DNA of 64,000 nt from Cardinalis cardinalis (Eukaryota > Chordata > Aves > Passeriformes > Cardinalidae), in assembly GCA_014549065.1 (NCBI GenBank), contig JACDOX010000023.1, positions 4,951,161 to 5,015,160 of the forward strand. Reading direction: 5' to 3'. The position numbers and the translations under genes were made by a program. Shown piece after piece: positions 1 to 12,681 of the stretch. Under the pieces are notes generated by a model, which was given only the letters and a program-made list of their open reading frames with translations, was not told where the DNA came from and did not search any database. Numbering within the stretch: position 1 is the first letter of the stretch; each line of letters opens with the position of its first letter.

Positions 1-3000
1 AATGTTTGACCATTCTGGGAAAGAATGCAAATAATCTCTGGAGACCAACCATTTGACCTTCCAATTTCTCTCTGTTATCACTTTCAAACCCCTTATGACC
101 AGCTCACTTGCTTTAAAAGTTCTCTGGCTCAAAATAAAGGTACTTGCATGGGGCTTTGTCAAGTTTTATCCCCTTTGTGCCTTAAACTCATGGTCCTTCT
201 GTTTGTGTCACTCAGGAAAGAGTCTGTATCTGTCTAGAGCCCCATTAACTTCAACAATACTTTGCACAGGGGTGAGGGTTTATTTGTGGGGATTGAGTGG
301 CAGGGTGAGGGCCAGAGATTGGAAACCTTTCTTGCCTGGCATACTGTTGAAAAGCACTATGAAATGTTTCCGACACCGATATCATTACGCTGGCCGTCCA
401 TCTCAGAGCAGGGTAAGCGCTCACAACACTTCACACTGGAATGCCAGACAAGGAAGATTTTACAATCCTAGGCCCTGACTTTGCAATCTGATCCTCACTG
501 ACACATCCCTAACCCTGNCTGGAGCACCACCTAAGTCAATAGGACTAGCTCAGGAGTGAAAAACTTTTCAGGATGAAAAATGGAATTAGGAGGAAAAGCC
601 TGATAGTTTGTGAACAGTGCCTGAAAGAGGGAAACACCTCATCTTATATTTACCAGAATACAGAAAAGTTTGAGATTAGTTTTTTCTCCTCTACTTCTTA
701 GCAGGATTGTGTGTACCAGCCTTGGAATCATCTGGACTGTGTTTGCTGCTAAGAAATTTGAAAAAGTTATGTGTATAGAATTATAGCATATGTACATAGA
801 TTTTACCTGTAAAAACTGAGGGCAACAGAAGCTGGTGTGAAAACATACTGCTGAGATAAATAAATCGGTGATAATGAAATCTTGATGAGGTTGTAAAAGA
901 AATGCAGAATGAACACCATACTACTCCAAAAATACAGTTGTTAAGGCCTGATACAAAGTGGAGTCACACTTGTTTAAAGAAAACACTGTGAATGTCCTGT
1001 AGAAACAGAGAAAAATCTTTTATTTGCACCAAAGATACTGTGTGGGGTTCTTCTTCAGAATGCAGACTCTCTCTTGTTGCAGATTTTATGNGACAGGCAG
1101 TGAACCTTGTGCTCATAAAGCCGGGGAGCTGCTCCATCTGAGCAAACCCATGAACAATAACTGAACTACCTGTATTTTAAGAGTTGGGTGTTTTCAAAGC
1201 AAAGCTTTTCATGGATTTTGAAGGTAAGAATGGAGTGAATTCTCCCAACCTCAGACAGTATAGCCAGATCTTTATGATATGGGCAGTGTACTTGTTTCGT
1301 AAAGAAAGCCGAAGATGGTCGTGGAGGGGAAATGCTCTGCAATGAGGAAACCCTGCAAAGACAGGCNAGAGTTTAAAGCTTGGAATAGGTATTGTAGGTG
1401 CTCCTAAACAGGAGCATGTTTCTGTTAGTCCAAATGCCTAATTTCAGAGGANGGTGTGTTCTGCAGACCAAAGAAATTTTGGTTTCTTATGGTAGTTGCT
1501 GATGTTTCATGAGCCCAGTGGACTCCCAGTCTAGATTTTTTAAGAGTGAAACTCAGCAATGAACTGGAAGGTGGACATGGCACATCTTCCAGCCAAGTGT
1601 ATTGTGTCATCTCCAAAGTCCTGGAGCAAAGATTCCCATCATGAGAGCCTCTGGCACTCACTAGGAAATCCTTGATTTACATAAGATATTACAGAACTAG
1701 CTTGGTGTTGTATGTACAAGTTGAAGGAATAAAAGCAGTGTTTCAGAAAGAAAACTGTAGTCATCCTTCATGGTGCATTAAGGTGAGGAAAATCTTCTCC
1801 CCTGTGATGGAATTGGAGCTATTCCAAGTAAACAACCTGTACTTTTGATATTTCTAAACACAGAAAAAAACTGTCCCTGATGTGTTACCTGGCGTGTTCT
1901 GAGCTTCAGGAGAAGCAGAAGTGCTGCCTCTCACCATGGGTGGGAGAAGGGCAGCAGGCTGGAGGATGTGTGGATGGGGAAAATTTTGTGTGGTGCCTTT
2001 TCTGGGTCTGTAAGAGAACACAGATCTGTGGAGCAANGAACCCTTTTGCACAACTGTGAGACTGGCAGGTTCAAGGGGCTCCTCTGACAATCTTTCACAG
2101 ATCACAGAGGTGATAAAGGCAGGATAATGGGAAGAAGAAAGGGCCAGGCTTGGCTCCCTAAAAACATTTACTCAGATCCCTCTTTTGCTGAAGCACACAC
2201 ACTTCCATTTGCCTCCCCCAGTGCTCGTGCTGATCTCCTCCTCTGGCAGAGCACTCAGCCTCCTGTTTGTCCCCTCTGCTTTAAAACCAGTGAGGGGCCT
2301 GATTAACCTCGTGTGTGAATTGTTTGGTGAGGACTAATTACTTGTACTTCCTTCTGTAGCACTGAAAAACATGTTTTATATTTGCCCTCCAGACACAGAC
2401 AGGACATCAGGATTGGGAAAAGGCTATAAACCAGCTCTTCATTAGTTTCTCTTAATTGTTACTGGGACAGGACCTTATGGCTTCACTTCCTCTGAGAGGG
2501 GGTTACTGAGACAGAATAAAATGCAGGTGCCCAGGTGCCCATGACATAGTTTTCCCCTGCAACCAACCTGAATAGCTTTCAAGAGGAGAGATCAGAGACT
2601 CCAGCTTTCGTAATGTCAGCATCTTTGTTAAACATTTAGCAATCTGAATTCAGCTGCAGTAATGCCTCCAGCTTTTTTTGTTCAATGGACACATATCCTT
2701 TAACAGACTTGTAATGATATTAAAGATGAATGAAGAACGTACAGTATTCAATTCCTTGTCTGTGATCTGTAGTGCAGAGCAGTTTGATGTGAGTGTTTGC
2801 TTATTATACTGAAGGTGAAGTTTAGTAAATAACAAAGAAAATACAATGGGTGGCATAGCAGGAAGAGCATGGATGAGTAGCTTGTGGCCACTGGTGAAGG
2901 ATGGCCTGGAAGGCTGTGGTTGAAGTACAGCTCTTATGTCTTAAAACCAGAGGCAATGAGACAGTAAACTGGCAATGGGATTTCCTAACATTTTCCATGA

Positions 3001-3845
3001 CTGGAAGGATAAAGGAGAAAATGTTATTACATAAATCAAATGATTTGCTAGAAGAACAGTCAAATGCAGGCTCAAGGGATGGCCTTGGTAGCAAACAACT
3101 TTACATTGCTAGGTCACCCCACTGAACGGGGTCAGAAGAAAGAATTTTATTAACTGAAGGCTATTGAGAAGCAAGTGTGGAACAGATTAATGGTTTGGAG
3201 CTCAGCTGGCTGAGAATGACCAGACACAGAAACAAAAATTAACCCCAGACTATTGACCAGGGGTGATGTCAGTGCAGTGTGGCTGGGAGAGCCATCAGGC
3301 AAGCCAAGGAGTGAGTGGATAGGGAAGTGTAAGCAACCAACCTCAGTGGTGAGAACTAACCAGTCTATCCTGACAGACTTGATCATANTGACGCTGTGCT
3401 GGGTAAGTAAAAGGCAGTCGGGAGCTCATTCTCAGTGAGAAAAGTGGGTACCTATTGCATATCCCCAGGAAATAGTGCCACAAATCAACTGTTTCTTACT
3501 TTCAAAAGTTTAGGGGAAANAACAGAATTGTGTTGGTACAGTCTGCTGATTATACAAACCTGCNTGTGGTGGGCTGCTTTGGGTTAGGTGAAGCTGGGCA
3601 GTGTGGTGGCAGTGAAGGATGCTGCAAATAAAGGCAAAGAAANGTATATGGAGAGAGCTGCTCCATGATCAACTGGCCTAGGATCCCTTCCCTTGCCTGT
3701 GTGTGTCCCCTCTGCCCACCTGCATTCAGGGCTACCTCTAGGTTGTTGNAGACCACTTCTCACCAGTCAGTAACTGTCCTTTGGTCACCTGGGATTTTGA
3801 GGTCACAACCATGAGAAAAGCCAAAGATACTATTTCTTTAGTCAC
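1..3845. other. non-coding single-copy sequence, no gene recognised
   Basis: AT-leaning sequence with no recognisable protein domain, RNA gene or intact repeat. The longest open frame is about 140 codons (53-478, plus). It overlaps two other open frames, and its translation has no domain-like pattern, so I treat it as chance. A weak repeat resemblance at 500-575 is listed separately. Isolated N calls occur at about 518, 1091, 1367, 1452, 2038, 3388, 3520, 3564, 3643 and 3750. Confidence 0.6.
500..575. repeat. possible ancient amniote interspersed repeat fragment
   Basis: The segment around GTCAATAGGACTAGCTCAGG resembles a motif common in old amniote repeats, in which a 'same-sign' GTCAATGGGACTACTCA-type core recurs. 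This is recognition by eye over about 40 bases only; family and orientation are uncertain. Confidence 0.22.
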
Positions 3846-3945
3846 ATACTCTCCTTTACTTATATATAAGTAAATATATCCTAAGATATATTTACTTATA
3901 TCTTTACTTACATAAAGATACAAGTAAATATATTTTTCTTGTCAA
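3845..3945. repeat. AT-rich inverted-repeat cluster with 17-bp perfect hairpin
   Basis: Bases 3864-3880 are the exact reverse complement of 3885-3901, leaving a 4-base loop (CTAA). A second, shorter stem (TATCTTT / AAAGATA) follows at about 3898-3920, and the ACTTA/TAAGT word recurs through the block. The whole is nearly pure A/T with TATATA runs. Such blocks often arise by local foldback or slippage. No transcript or element boundary is visible. Confidence 0.85.
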
Positions 3946-6324
3946 GTAAATGCACCCACATGTATATGTTTTGAGCCAGGAAAGGAAAACAGTTTTCACC
4001 TACATAAAGTCAAAAGGAACTGCTCCTCAGTGGTGTTTACTCTTCAGATAAGGCAATGGAGATGATATGAAAGAATGAAAAGAACTGGTTAATGAGAGCA
4101 AACTAAAGGATTTTACTTGTCTTCTTTGGGAAGGAGACAAATAACAGGAAAATATGTAGGAAAAAAGCATATAAATTGTAGTGGTTATTGCAGCAGGATG
4201 TTGTTGAGAGAATTAATTCAGTGAGATTAAAGATTAGAATAGGTTCTTATTTGGCTAATGAATTTCCTAAAAATTATATAATAGCTCAGGGCAAAGATTT
4301 AAGATGAAATATGCTGTGTCTGACCTGAGATCTGCTGAACACTGATCCGCTATTAGAGATTCATTGGTTCAAGCTACTGGGAGCAGATGAGCTGCTGATC
4401 TAATCTGGTGTGGGAGACAGGGTCCTTCTCTACCTCCTGTATTCTGCTTTGAAACATGCCATCCTTCCTCTGTCTTTGAAATGCTTTCACACCTCAACAA
4501 TATTAGTCATTGCTGATTGTTCCTTCTTTCCTTCTCTCCAGTTTAAAACCAAAATTGCTTTACATTTTCCCTAGAAATATTTTAGGTTTTTTCCCCATAC
4601 TTTTCTCCCCTGATTCTTAAAGGGCAAATTAGTGTAATATTAAGTTTTTTTAACAGTGCAAAAAAGTTTGCGTTTCAGTGTCCAAAGGTGTTTTCTGTTG
4701 ATATTGATCACATTTCAAGTATATTAAAACTTCAGTACTTTACACTTTAAAAAGGTGCATTTTTTATTGAGGAATGTAGTCTTTGCAGTTTTGGGGAAAC
4801 TGACTTTTGCTCCAGCAGTTCTGCAAAAAAATTTCTCATCTTTACAACATAATTTGTTTTCCAGTAACTATCAATATAAAAATATATTCAGATTAGCTAT
4901 TAGACTACAGTTGAATTGTATCCTTTTTTTTGCCTGTTGCTGTAGCTTCTCAGAAGAATGGGGTAGGTGTGTGGCAGCAAGGGCAGTAATTGGGATGAAA
5001 GGGAGAAGTGTTAGAATTCATTATGCTTCAGGGCATAATCTGATCACCAGCTGTAGTCAGAAGAGATCACTGTCTCTAGCATTTAACAGGACTAAATTTG
5101 CCATATTTTGATGAGAAGGTGAAGAGGAAGTATCTGTCTGTGACTGATCAAGTGTTGAAAACAACATCACTAGCAAAATAGTTTTTTGATCTGCACTGAA
5201 TGTGCATACGTTATACATTAGCTACCTGCCAGCTAACCAATTCCACAACTTTGTTCAAATCCACATTTTCTGAGAGTGACTGTAAAAAGACAGTGTTTAA
5301 AATGAGCTCAGGCAATGAAGCAGCCTAAGCATGATGAGAGACCAAGCAGCTCTTGCTGTTGGTGAAACCAGTGAAAAGTCACTTTTTTGGTAAGGTTTTG
5401 GAAATGTAAATGTGAGCAATACGGTATTTCTGCTTCATGTTATTTACTGGAAGGATGCTGGTTCAGACAGAAGCTAACTTTCTCCACAGCAAACTGCAGG
5501 CTGCTTCCCTCTTCAGTTGGCAGAAGAGATTTTTCGTCTGCAAAACATCTCCAGGGAAATATAAGTGGAGAAGGGGAAGTTTATTATTTAATTGTACTTG
5601 TGAATTGGATTTGTTTTCCTTACAATCAATAGGAACAGTGTTATCCCACTAATTTCAAAGGGTACCATAGGAAAACTTTAACATTATTGAGATTGAAATT
5701 CTTCATCCTATTTTTTCTCTAAATCAGTATTTTTCTTTGGTTCACTTTTCCTTGGGAAAGGTGAAAATGAGAACCTGTTGAAGGCTTTTTAAATTTCTTG
5801 AGCTGAATCTGAACTTATTCTGAGTTTCAAAGGAGCATGGATTATCATTTATGTAACTCACCTCTATGGCGGCATTACAATTCATAGTGGCAAGTGAGGA
5901 ATAGGCCAGAAAAAGGAAAGCATTTTGCTCCCATTGCTGGAGTGCTGGGGGCGGGTTTGAGGGCTGGGGTGGCTGAGTGAATGACCCGTGTGGCTTGGCA
6001 CTGCCTCAAGTGCACTCCAAGGTTTCCAGNTGGCTTTGTCACACTGCTCAGTGGCTTCGCATTGCTCCATGCTGGCTTCAGGGCCCAAGCAAGGGAGGCT
6101 AATCGGGTGGGGGTGCAAAAGTTTTGGGGAATAGGCAGCTGCTGAGGATGGTACTTAATTTTCAGCCCTGGAGCCTGAGTTGAAGGGCAAGGACACGAGG
6201 AAAGCGGGTGAGATGAAGGAGCTTAAGTGGGCTGCCAGAGTGAGCAGAAAACTGTGTGCAGCTCAAAGGATTGTTACAGCTGGATGTGTAAGGAGTAACC
6301 AAGCCTAAGGTGTAAAACACCAGG
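3946..6324. other. non-coding single-copy sequence, no gene recognised
   Basis: AT-rich stretch with several T- and A-rich patches. The longest open frame is 118 codons (4755-5111, plus). Its translation is rich in Phe, Leu and Cys without motif structure, and overlapping frames at 5387-5652 show the same chance pattern. No repeat family was recognised. Confidence 0.6.
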
Positions 6325-6660
6325 GAAAGAAGACGACTTGAACAGATTACAGAATGAAATTAATAGTGCAAAAAGAGATAAGAAAAGCAAATGCTGAGAA
6401 TGAAAGGAAGCTTGTACAGGAGGTTAAGAGAGATAATGAAAAATGCTTCCAGAGTGTCAGGGCCATGAGGTCAGTGAAGGAGAGCAGAAGGCTTCTAAGA
6501 TGCTGCGAAGGTAATTTATGGTCAGAAAACATTTCTAAATGTAACGTATGCTGTGGCTTGGTGCTCACAAAAGGAGGACAGGGGACAGATGCCACAGGCG
6601 GACATAAATTTCCCCAGAGAGGAAGAAGAAATATGGGGAAGGGGGAAGGTGTCAGGCTGA
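6325..6660 (+). mobile_element. CR1-like LINE fragment, ORF2 region just upstream of the reverse transcriptase
   Basis: The plus strand contains a basic, charged reading (EIRKANAENERKLVQEVK) followed by RDNEKCFQSVRAM. This matches the shape of the linker between endonuclease and reverse transcriptase in CR1-group LINEs, where a Lys/Glu-rich helix precedes a 'K.FF.YVR' box. An open frame of 122 codons starts at 6354, but no catalytic motif is included. The stretch from 6412 aligns along its length with 25187-25440, including a shared CATAAATTTCC block at 6603 and 25393. Two diverged copies of one family explain that better than two genes. The fragment is decayed and surely inactive. Family membership is recognised from protein pattern, not from a search. 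Confidence 0.6.
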
Positions 6661-9419
6661 CACAGGACTGCTTTGTGACCTTCGAAGACTGGCAAACAGT
6701 GTCAGGATGGGATATTAATTGAGAAAAAAATCTTTTATCATTGTGCCAGCTGAACTGAAGAGGGCTGAAAACAAAACCAGTCTGTCATTTTGGGCCACTA
6801 CTAATGCATTTGAGTGGCTTCTGTGCAGCATCCTGTGGCCTCACAAGGAACCAGTTTGTCTGGGAAGTGAACTTTATTTTGCCCAATGTGGGTGAAAAAC
6901 TGTAAAATGCTTCTGAAGTCACAGCTAGCTCTAAGTTACTCAGTTTATATAGGTCTTGTTTTCCTGCAGTCCTGAAATAAGGGAAATACTTAACTATTGT
7001 GGGGAATATGTTTAAGGCAGTGATGACTTCCCATGGTACTAATAACTAATGGCTTCAAGCCAAGATGTTTGTACTCATTGAGAAATAATTGTGACTATGT
7101 GAATGTGTGTAGGGAACTTTCTCATGATAGGGCAGTAAGAAATACACCTTCAAGCTGTAGTCAAATTACCTTTAAAATACTGCATTTTGCTATTTACCTT
7201 CTACAGATGCTCCTGGGTACTCATAGAACAGAGCTTTTCTTGAAAAAGTCTGGGGCTTGACTCTTGCACCAGAGTGGTACAAGTCAGAATTGCTACGATC
7301 AATGGAAAATGGAGTTTGATGCAATACTCCAAGTATGTTTATGTGTCATTTTGCTTTTCCTAAGGCCCTTATAAAATCTCCCTATGGTTTCCAGAGCTGT
7401 TTTCTCTGTCTAGACTTATGAGGCCAAATTATTTTTTATACTCCCAAGTCCTTTCTCAACTATTTTTATGAAGAATTTATCTGAAAATGAAGAATCTCTA
7501 AGGATGAGAGTTACTGGATTTGTCTCCTGCACCAGGTGTTCTCTCCATTCCTTGCATAAGGCAGAAGACAGGGAGTGTCCTGGGAATGGGATACAGCTGT
7601 GCTTTGTTCTGCTCAGTTGTCAGCTGGTAGGAAGGTACTCGCTCCAGCAGCACACACAAAAAGCAAGGGAGTTGAGAGCGCCGCAGATGGCTTTTCCTTT
7701 TACCTGGGGAAGTTCAGATGGAGGAAAAAATCCAGTCTGAAGTTGATGAGGCAACAGGAAATTTTTCATGTTCTTCACTGCAGGTAGTTTGATACCACCA
7801 GATCACACAGCCCTTACTTTGGTGAGTGTCTCTTCCCATCATTATTCCTGTTTGCTCTTCTGGGGGTAACATGTGTGAGCTGGTGCGTGCTCACTCATGT
7901 GAACAAGGGGGATGTGCTCTATCCAATAAATACTTGTGTGATTAGTCATTCCTGTAATGAGGGAACATCTAAGTCAATTGCCTCAGTTGAATGTAGCTCA
8001 CAATATCCATTCTCAAATTCAGTAACCACTTGTTTGACACAACATTTAAATTAGAAGCACATTTTCTTGGAGACGTATATGGGCATAACCATTCCCAGAG
8101 TGCTGAGAACACTGACAATCTCCTTTTAAAGCCCTGCTCACTGGTGATGCGGGCGTAAAGAACAACTGTTAGCTTTGCAATGCTTAATACTGACATGTGT
8201 GAAGCCTGGGTAGCCAGCCTATCCCAATATATCAGATGGTGCCAGTCTGTGGGACCAAGCCCTGGAACCTGCTTGTTTATATGGTTAAATTATTGGTAAG
8301 ACTTTTCCTTTTGTCACCTACCAGTGTCTAAACAATTGTCTGGCATGACTTGGGCTTAGCATAGCCCAGAAGCACTTCACAGTGAGTGTTTTGGATGTGG
8401 CCACCCTATTTTGGAGACAAGGAGAGTTAAATGGCATAGATGTTGTCTGTTTCATGCCAGTTGTCCTCTGTGCCCAAGAATGATCCAAGGGAGTTTTCAT
8501 TACCAGTGGAGACAAGCTTTATCTGTCAGTAAATGACGTAGCATTACTGTCAGAGGATGGTATGGAGGACCTGACTTTTATTTCATTCCAGACTTGCNTG
8601 AGTGTCACCATCCCTAAATTCTTTCCTGGTTTGTTCTCCTACAAAAGAAAGAGAACNTGACTGTGAAAGTAGGTTTCCACAGAAAATGTCCTGCAGTGTA
8701 ATGGTCAAAGCATGAACATCCCCTTGGATGGACCTCCACAGGGAGGCAGAGCTCTGTATCAAGGCCTGAGGTGTCTGGCTGTTTGCTGTGACAAGTGGTG
8801 CATCTGGAGATGTCCCATGGCAAACAGAAGGTTTTGCAGTCTTTGTTACTTATGCAAGCATCAACTCTAGGTGCTGTTCAATCTTGCAGTCATTGGAAAG
8901 CCTGGAGTCTACTTTTTGGCTACCTGCTGCTCCAGAGCTATGTGATCTCCAATTTGAGCCAAGACTTATCTCTTTGATGCTGGGACAGGAGCCTTAGAAG
9001 CCAAAAAAATTCCAACTTGATTCTCAGGGATGTGGGGCTCTCTCAGGCTGGCAGAGAATTGGGAGCACACCACTCTGGAAATGATGATTGAGTTCAGCTA
9101 CACGACTTGAGCTTACAGGAATCATTCAGGTTTTAAGTGTTTAAATAATTCTTATATAATCTTATTTTTACAGAAATTAGGTGTTTCCTGTGGAGTGGAA
9201 TTCCAATTTTACAGCTGAAGTGTTTGTAACTAAAAGTTGAGCAGAAAACAGAAGGATAACAACCAAAGATGGCTGCTCCTAGTCGGCATGCTAAGCAAGT
9301 CGCTCGGCAGAGGACACCAAAGGAACTAGTGAACACTAGACAGTGCTTGATTAAAAAAACCTGGCTGAGAACAGTTATGGGTGGGCGGGGTGTCTGCTAA
9401 TGCAGCAGAGGAAGCAGAC
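6661..9419. other. non-coding single-copy sequence, no gene recognised
   Basis: No open frame exceeds 90 codons and none shows a motif. No repeat family was recognised. Base composition is even, without CpG clusters. Confidence 0.6.
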
Positions 9420-9850
9420 CTAGATGGGCTTCCTGACCCTTGTCTGTCTTAAAATTTCCTATGTAATCTCCACAGACATCTCCTTCAGTGCAAATATACT
9501 TTGGCCAGTAGCCTTGAGGTTTATTAACACCATGGAAAGTAATTATTGCCTTGTCCACACTCCCCATGGCGGTTATTGTTTAAGTATTTCCCTTATCCTG
9601 GACTGCAGGAAAACAATCCACTGCATAAATCTACTGACAAACAGTTATGCTGCGGCAGCTCGGGAAGCGCAATATTCTCTCTGTGCTAATTTCAGTAAAA
9701 CAGCACGTTTTTGTAAATGAGCTAATCCAAAGAAAGTGACAGAATGTTACATTGCAGAGGCCTGGCTGAGCTAATGGTACAAAATGAAAGAATGTTTTCA
9801 CTGCCTGTCCTCTGAGTTCAGTTGGCATAATAAAATGCTGTTTTTCCCAG
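9420..9850. promoter_or_regulatory. candidate conserved non-coding element
   Basis: A compositionally complex, repeat-free stretch with AT-rich words typical of homeodomain and Sox sites (TTATTAACA, TAATTATTGCC, TTATTGTTTAAG) beside short CpG-containing patches. A 98-codon plus frame (9424-9720) runs through it, but its translation is not domain-like. Calling it regulatory is inference from sequence texture only. Confidence 0.2.
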
Positions 9851-9929
9851 TAGAATATATGTCCTTCTACTTTGCTTCTCTGTCATAATAAATGACTNGC
9901 CTGGAATTAAATGGGTTGTTCCTGGACAA

Positions 9930-10085
9930 GGGATGTTAGTGATGGAAAAGACCTGTTAGATCGCACAGGCCATCTCTTTGCCAGTACAATGCTACTTACC
10001 TTGCATTTCATAATGCTCTTTCTAATTTAGTTTTAAAAGTCTCCTGAAGCCAGCCTTTCAGTGCTCTCCTTACAGGTCTTTTGCT
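9930..10085 (-). mobile_element. CR1-type LINE 3' end, antisense
   Basis: Read on the plus strand, the block runs GATGGAAAAGACCTGTTAGA, then CCATCTCTTTGCCAGTACAA, then a TCTAATTTAGTTTTAAAAGTCTCC segment. This is the reverse complement of the 3' coding end and 3'UTR of amniote CR1-group LINEs, which end with a 'GGCAGGGAGATGGACTAGATGATCTAATAGGTCTTTTCCATC'-like tail in sense. Order and spacing of these words match, so the element lies on the minus strand with its terminus near 9930. Only about 150 bases remain; it is 5' truncated, as is usual for CR1. Confidence 0.7.
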
Positions 10086-12658
10086 CAGCTTCAGAGTGTG
10101 AACTCGTAAGCAAAGACAGATGGGTTACAGAGGCTTAATGAAGTAGCCCACTGTAATTATGAGGAAAAACACATTAACCTGCCCCAGTAGCAAAATACAG
10201 CATGTAAGCTTAAATTACAGCAGCTATAATTAAGAAGAAACCTCAATACCGCATGTTGATGTAGTTTATTCCATGACTGGGTTGGAATAAAATTCTTAAG
10301 TAATCTGCTGTGCTGATAATTGAGAACTGGGGTAACTTGGTTGGTTCTGCTCACAGTAGTTGCGAAGTTTCCTCTCAGTTTGGTTTTCCTCATTTCATNT
10401 TAGGACTCTCACCTATATCTCTGTGCAGCACAGGTAATAATTCCCATTCCTATGGGGTTAATATGTCTGAAAAGTCTGAAAACTGCAAAAACATTTGAGG
10501 CATTGTTTCCCCTTGTAGAAGGTCCAAGGTCTGTGCTTTATTGAGTTGTGACAGCCCAGAAGTTGCTTTTATGCGTCCTCACTGGTGGTTTATGCCTGAC
10601 CATAGGGCGTCAATTCAGATCTGAGAAAGGATGACAAATATCACTCCTGTCTTGGCCATGGCTTACAGCCCCTTAAATCAGTGTTTAACACAGGTCTCGG
10701 CTGCATAATGAATAATAAAGGCAGAAATTGACTTTCATCTGGGAATGTGTAAGTCTTTCCATCAAACACTTAGTTTGGTGTCATGAAATCTGCACTCATA
10801 TGCCACTGGTAGACTCTTAGGTCTTGGGGAGCCCATTGTGTCTGGTTAGGATGAAAATTCTGAGGAATTTAGTACAGAAACCAAATAGGGGGATTAAGTC
10901 TGCTTGAAGTAGGTATGATTAAGCATATATCTGGATTAACTAAGCCTGAAGCAGAAATGGAAATGGCTCAAACACAACCCCAATAAGATGGAAATCTCTG
11001 TCTGACTCTCCAAATGGCCCAGTTTGTGGAAAGTCACTATTCGGTAGAGCTGGCAAAGAGCACACCAGCCAATAGTCCTTACTCTCCAGCAGATCTGTGT
11101 CTCTGCAGCTCAATCACTGAGACATTGCAGCTNTTCCAGAGGGCAACAAACAGCCTTGCCAGTCTGTGCTGCAAGGATCCTGAAACAGAGCCCTGCCATC
11201 ACAATTTGTATAGAAGTTTCTATGCTTCAGAGCTCTTTCCACCTTCCCCCCCACCCCCCACTTAACTTCCCCTAAACTCGTGTAACTTTGATGTGACTCC
11301 AGAGAACAAGATGGAAAGGTCTCTAGATAAAACTGCTGTAAATGAGAATTAAACCTGGTCCCTACATGATTCTAGAACGTTCTTTATTTTCTGACATAAC
11401 TTCAATTGTAAAGCAGCACATTCTGTCCAGGCTTAATGGAACCTGGTTCTTATTTTTAAAGTTCTAATTATCACTATGTGTATCACAAAGTAGCTGTCTC
11501 CAGAAGAGTAGCTTTGAGAAAGATGCCATATTTAGATGTCTTTTCAATAAGGCAGCTGAGGAATTTATTAGTTATTGTTCAGTACTGGAGTTGCCACCAA
11601 TATATCTTGGACTTCATGTTTTTGTATGTTAGACCCTTAAAAAACTCTTCTGTTTCTTCCCTCATCTTGGCCTCATGTGCCAAGTATTTTAACCAAAATG
11701 AAATTAGTGGCTACTCCTCTCACCCTTAAGGGACCTTTAGTTTTATGTAAACATGTCAGATAACATGTGTTGCAAAAACTTTGTTTTTATTTTCACCACT
11801 GAGTCTTGGTTTGCTCATTCAAATCTCCCTAAGCCCAACATAAGACTTTTGGAAATAACTGGCTTGATAAACTCTGATTTTAAAAGTGCAGCAAGAAGAA
11901 ACTCCAACACCCTATAAATCTTAAAGGGAGATATCTACTGCAGTAGTTGAAGTGATTCAGTATCCATTGGGGAAGTTTCTTCCTTGACTTAAACTTGGTG
12001 TAAGCTTAGTTTTCGTGCATTTAGAAGAGCTCTGTGGCAGAGATTGTTTGTGAATCACTTGTGGCAAAGCAGGGATGAGCACATAGGAATGTCACCTTCT
12101 GCTGGGATNTGGGACCTGGCTTTCTTTCATGAAAACCCTTTTCTGCTTCGTACAGTGATCTTGTTGACCCTGAGCATGTTTTATTGCCTGTGGTACAAGA
12201 GGGTTCATGCCTAAATGGGCTTTTTTAAAGATCAAAAATTGTAAACCAAGCATCTTATTCCTCCAGGAAAGGGCTTATTTAACATTAGGTCACTAGAAAA
12301 GTCAAAAGAATATGCTAAGGTACCATCAAGGGCTTTTAACTTGTGCTGTGTTGTGCACCAGCTTCATGCTGCTCTTGCTGGAATCACTGCTTTGTTTGGA
12401 ACACCATAGTCACAGGTCTAGTTGCCATTTCTNTGATCCATGTATTTTGGCATATATCTGTCAAACTGACACGGTGTGGCCTTGGCCATGGCCCATAACA
12501 GGTGTGCCTAATATAAAGAGGGTTTCTCACATATTTATGTGTTGCTGATTAGAAAGTATGAATATTCTNGTGCTCACTTGCAACCTGACCACCAAAAAAA
12601 AAATCAGTTGCATCATTTTTTACCGCAGCAAGTTCGTGAATCTGCTGATAATTCTGAA
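10086..12658. other. non-coding single-copy sequence, no gene recognised
   Basis: Open frames reach only 83 codons (11014-11265 and 11478-11729) and lack motifs. A C-rich run sits at about 11243-11262. No repeat family was recognised. Confidence 0.6.
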
Positions 12659-12681
12659 AGTAGTTGCCCCAGGCAACTACT
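12659..12681. repeat. 10-bp perfect hairpin
   Basis: AGTAGTTGCC at 12659-12668 is the exact reverse complement of 12672-12681, with a 3-base loop. It is short enough to be chance in 64 kb. No T-run follows, and no terminator role is expected in a vertebrate. Confidence 0.6.

Noticed and set aside
12659..12681. Hairpin considered as a microRNA precursor or terminator
   Set aside because: Stem is only 10 bp with a 3-base loop, far too short for a microRNA precursor, and intrinsic terminators do not apply here.
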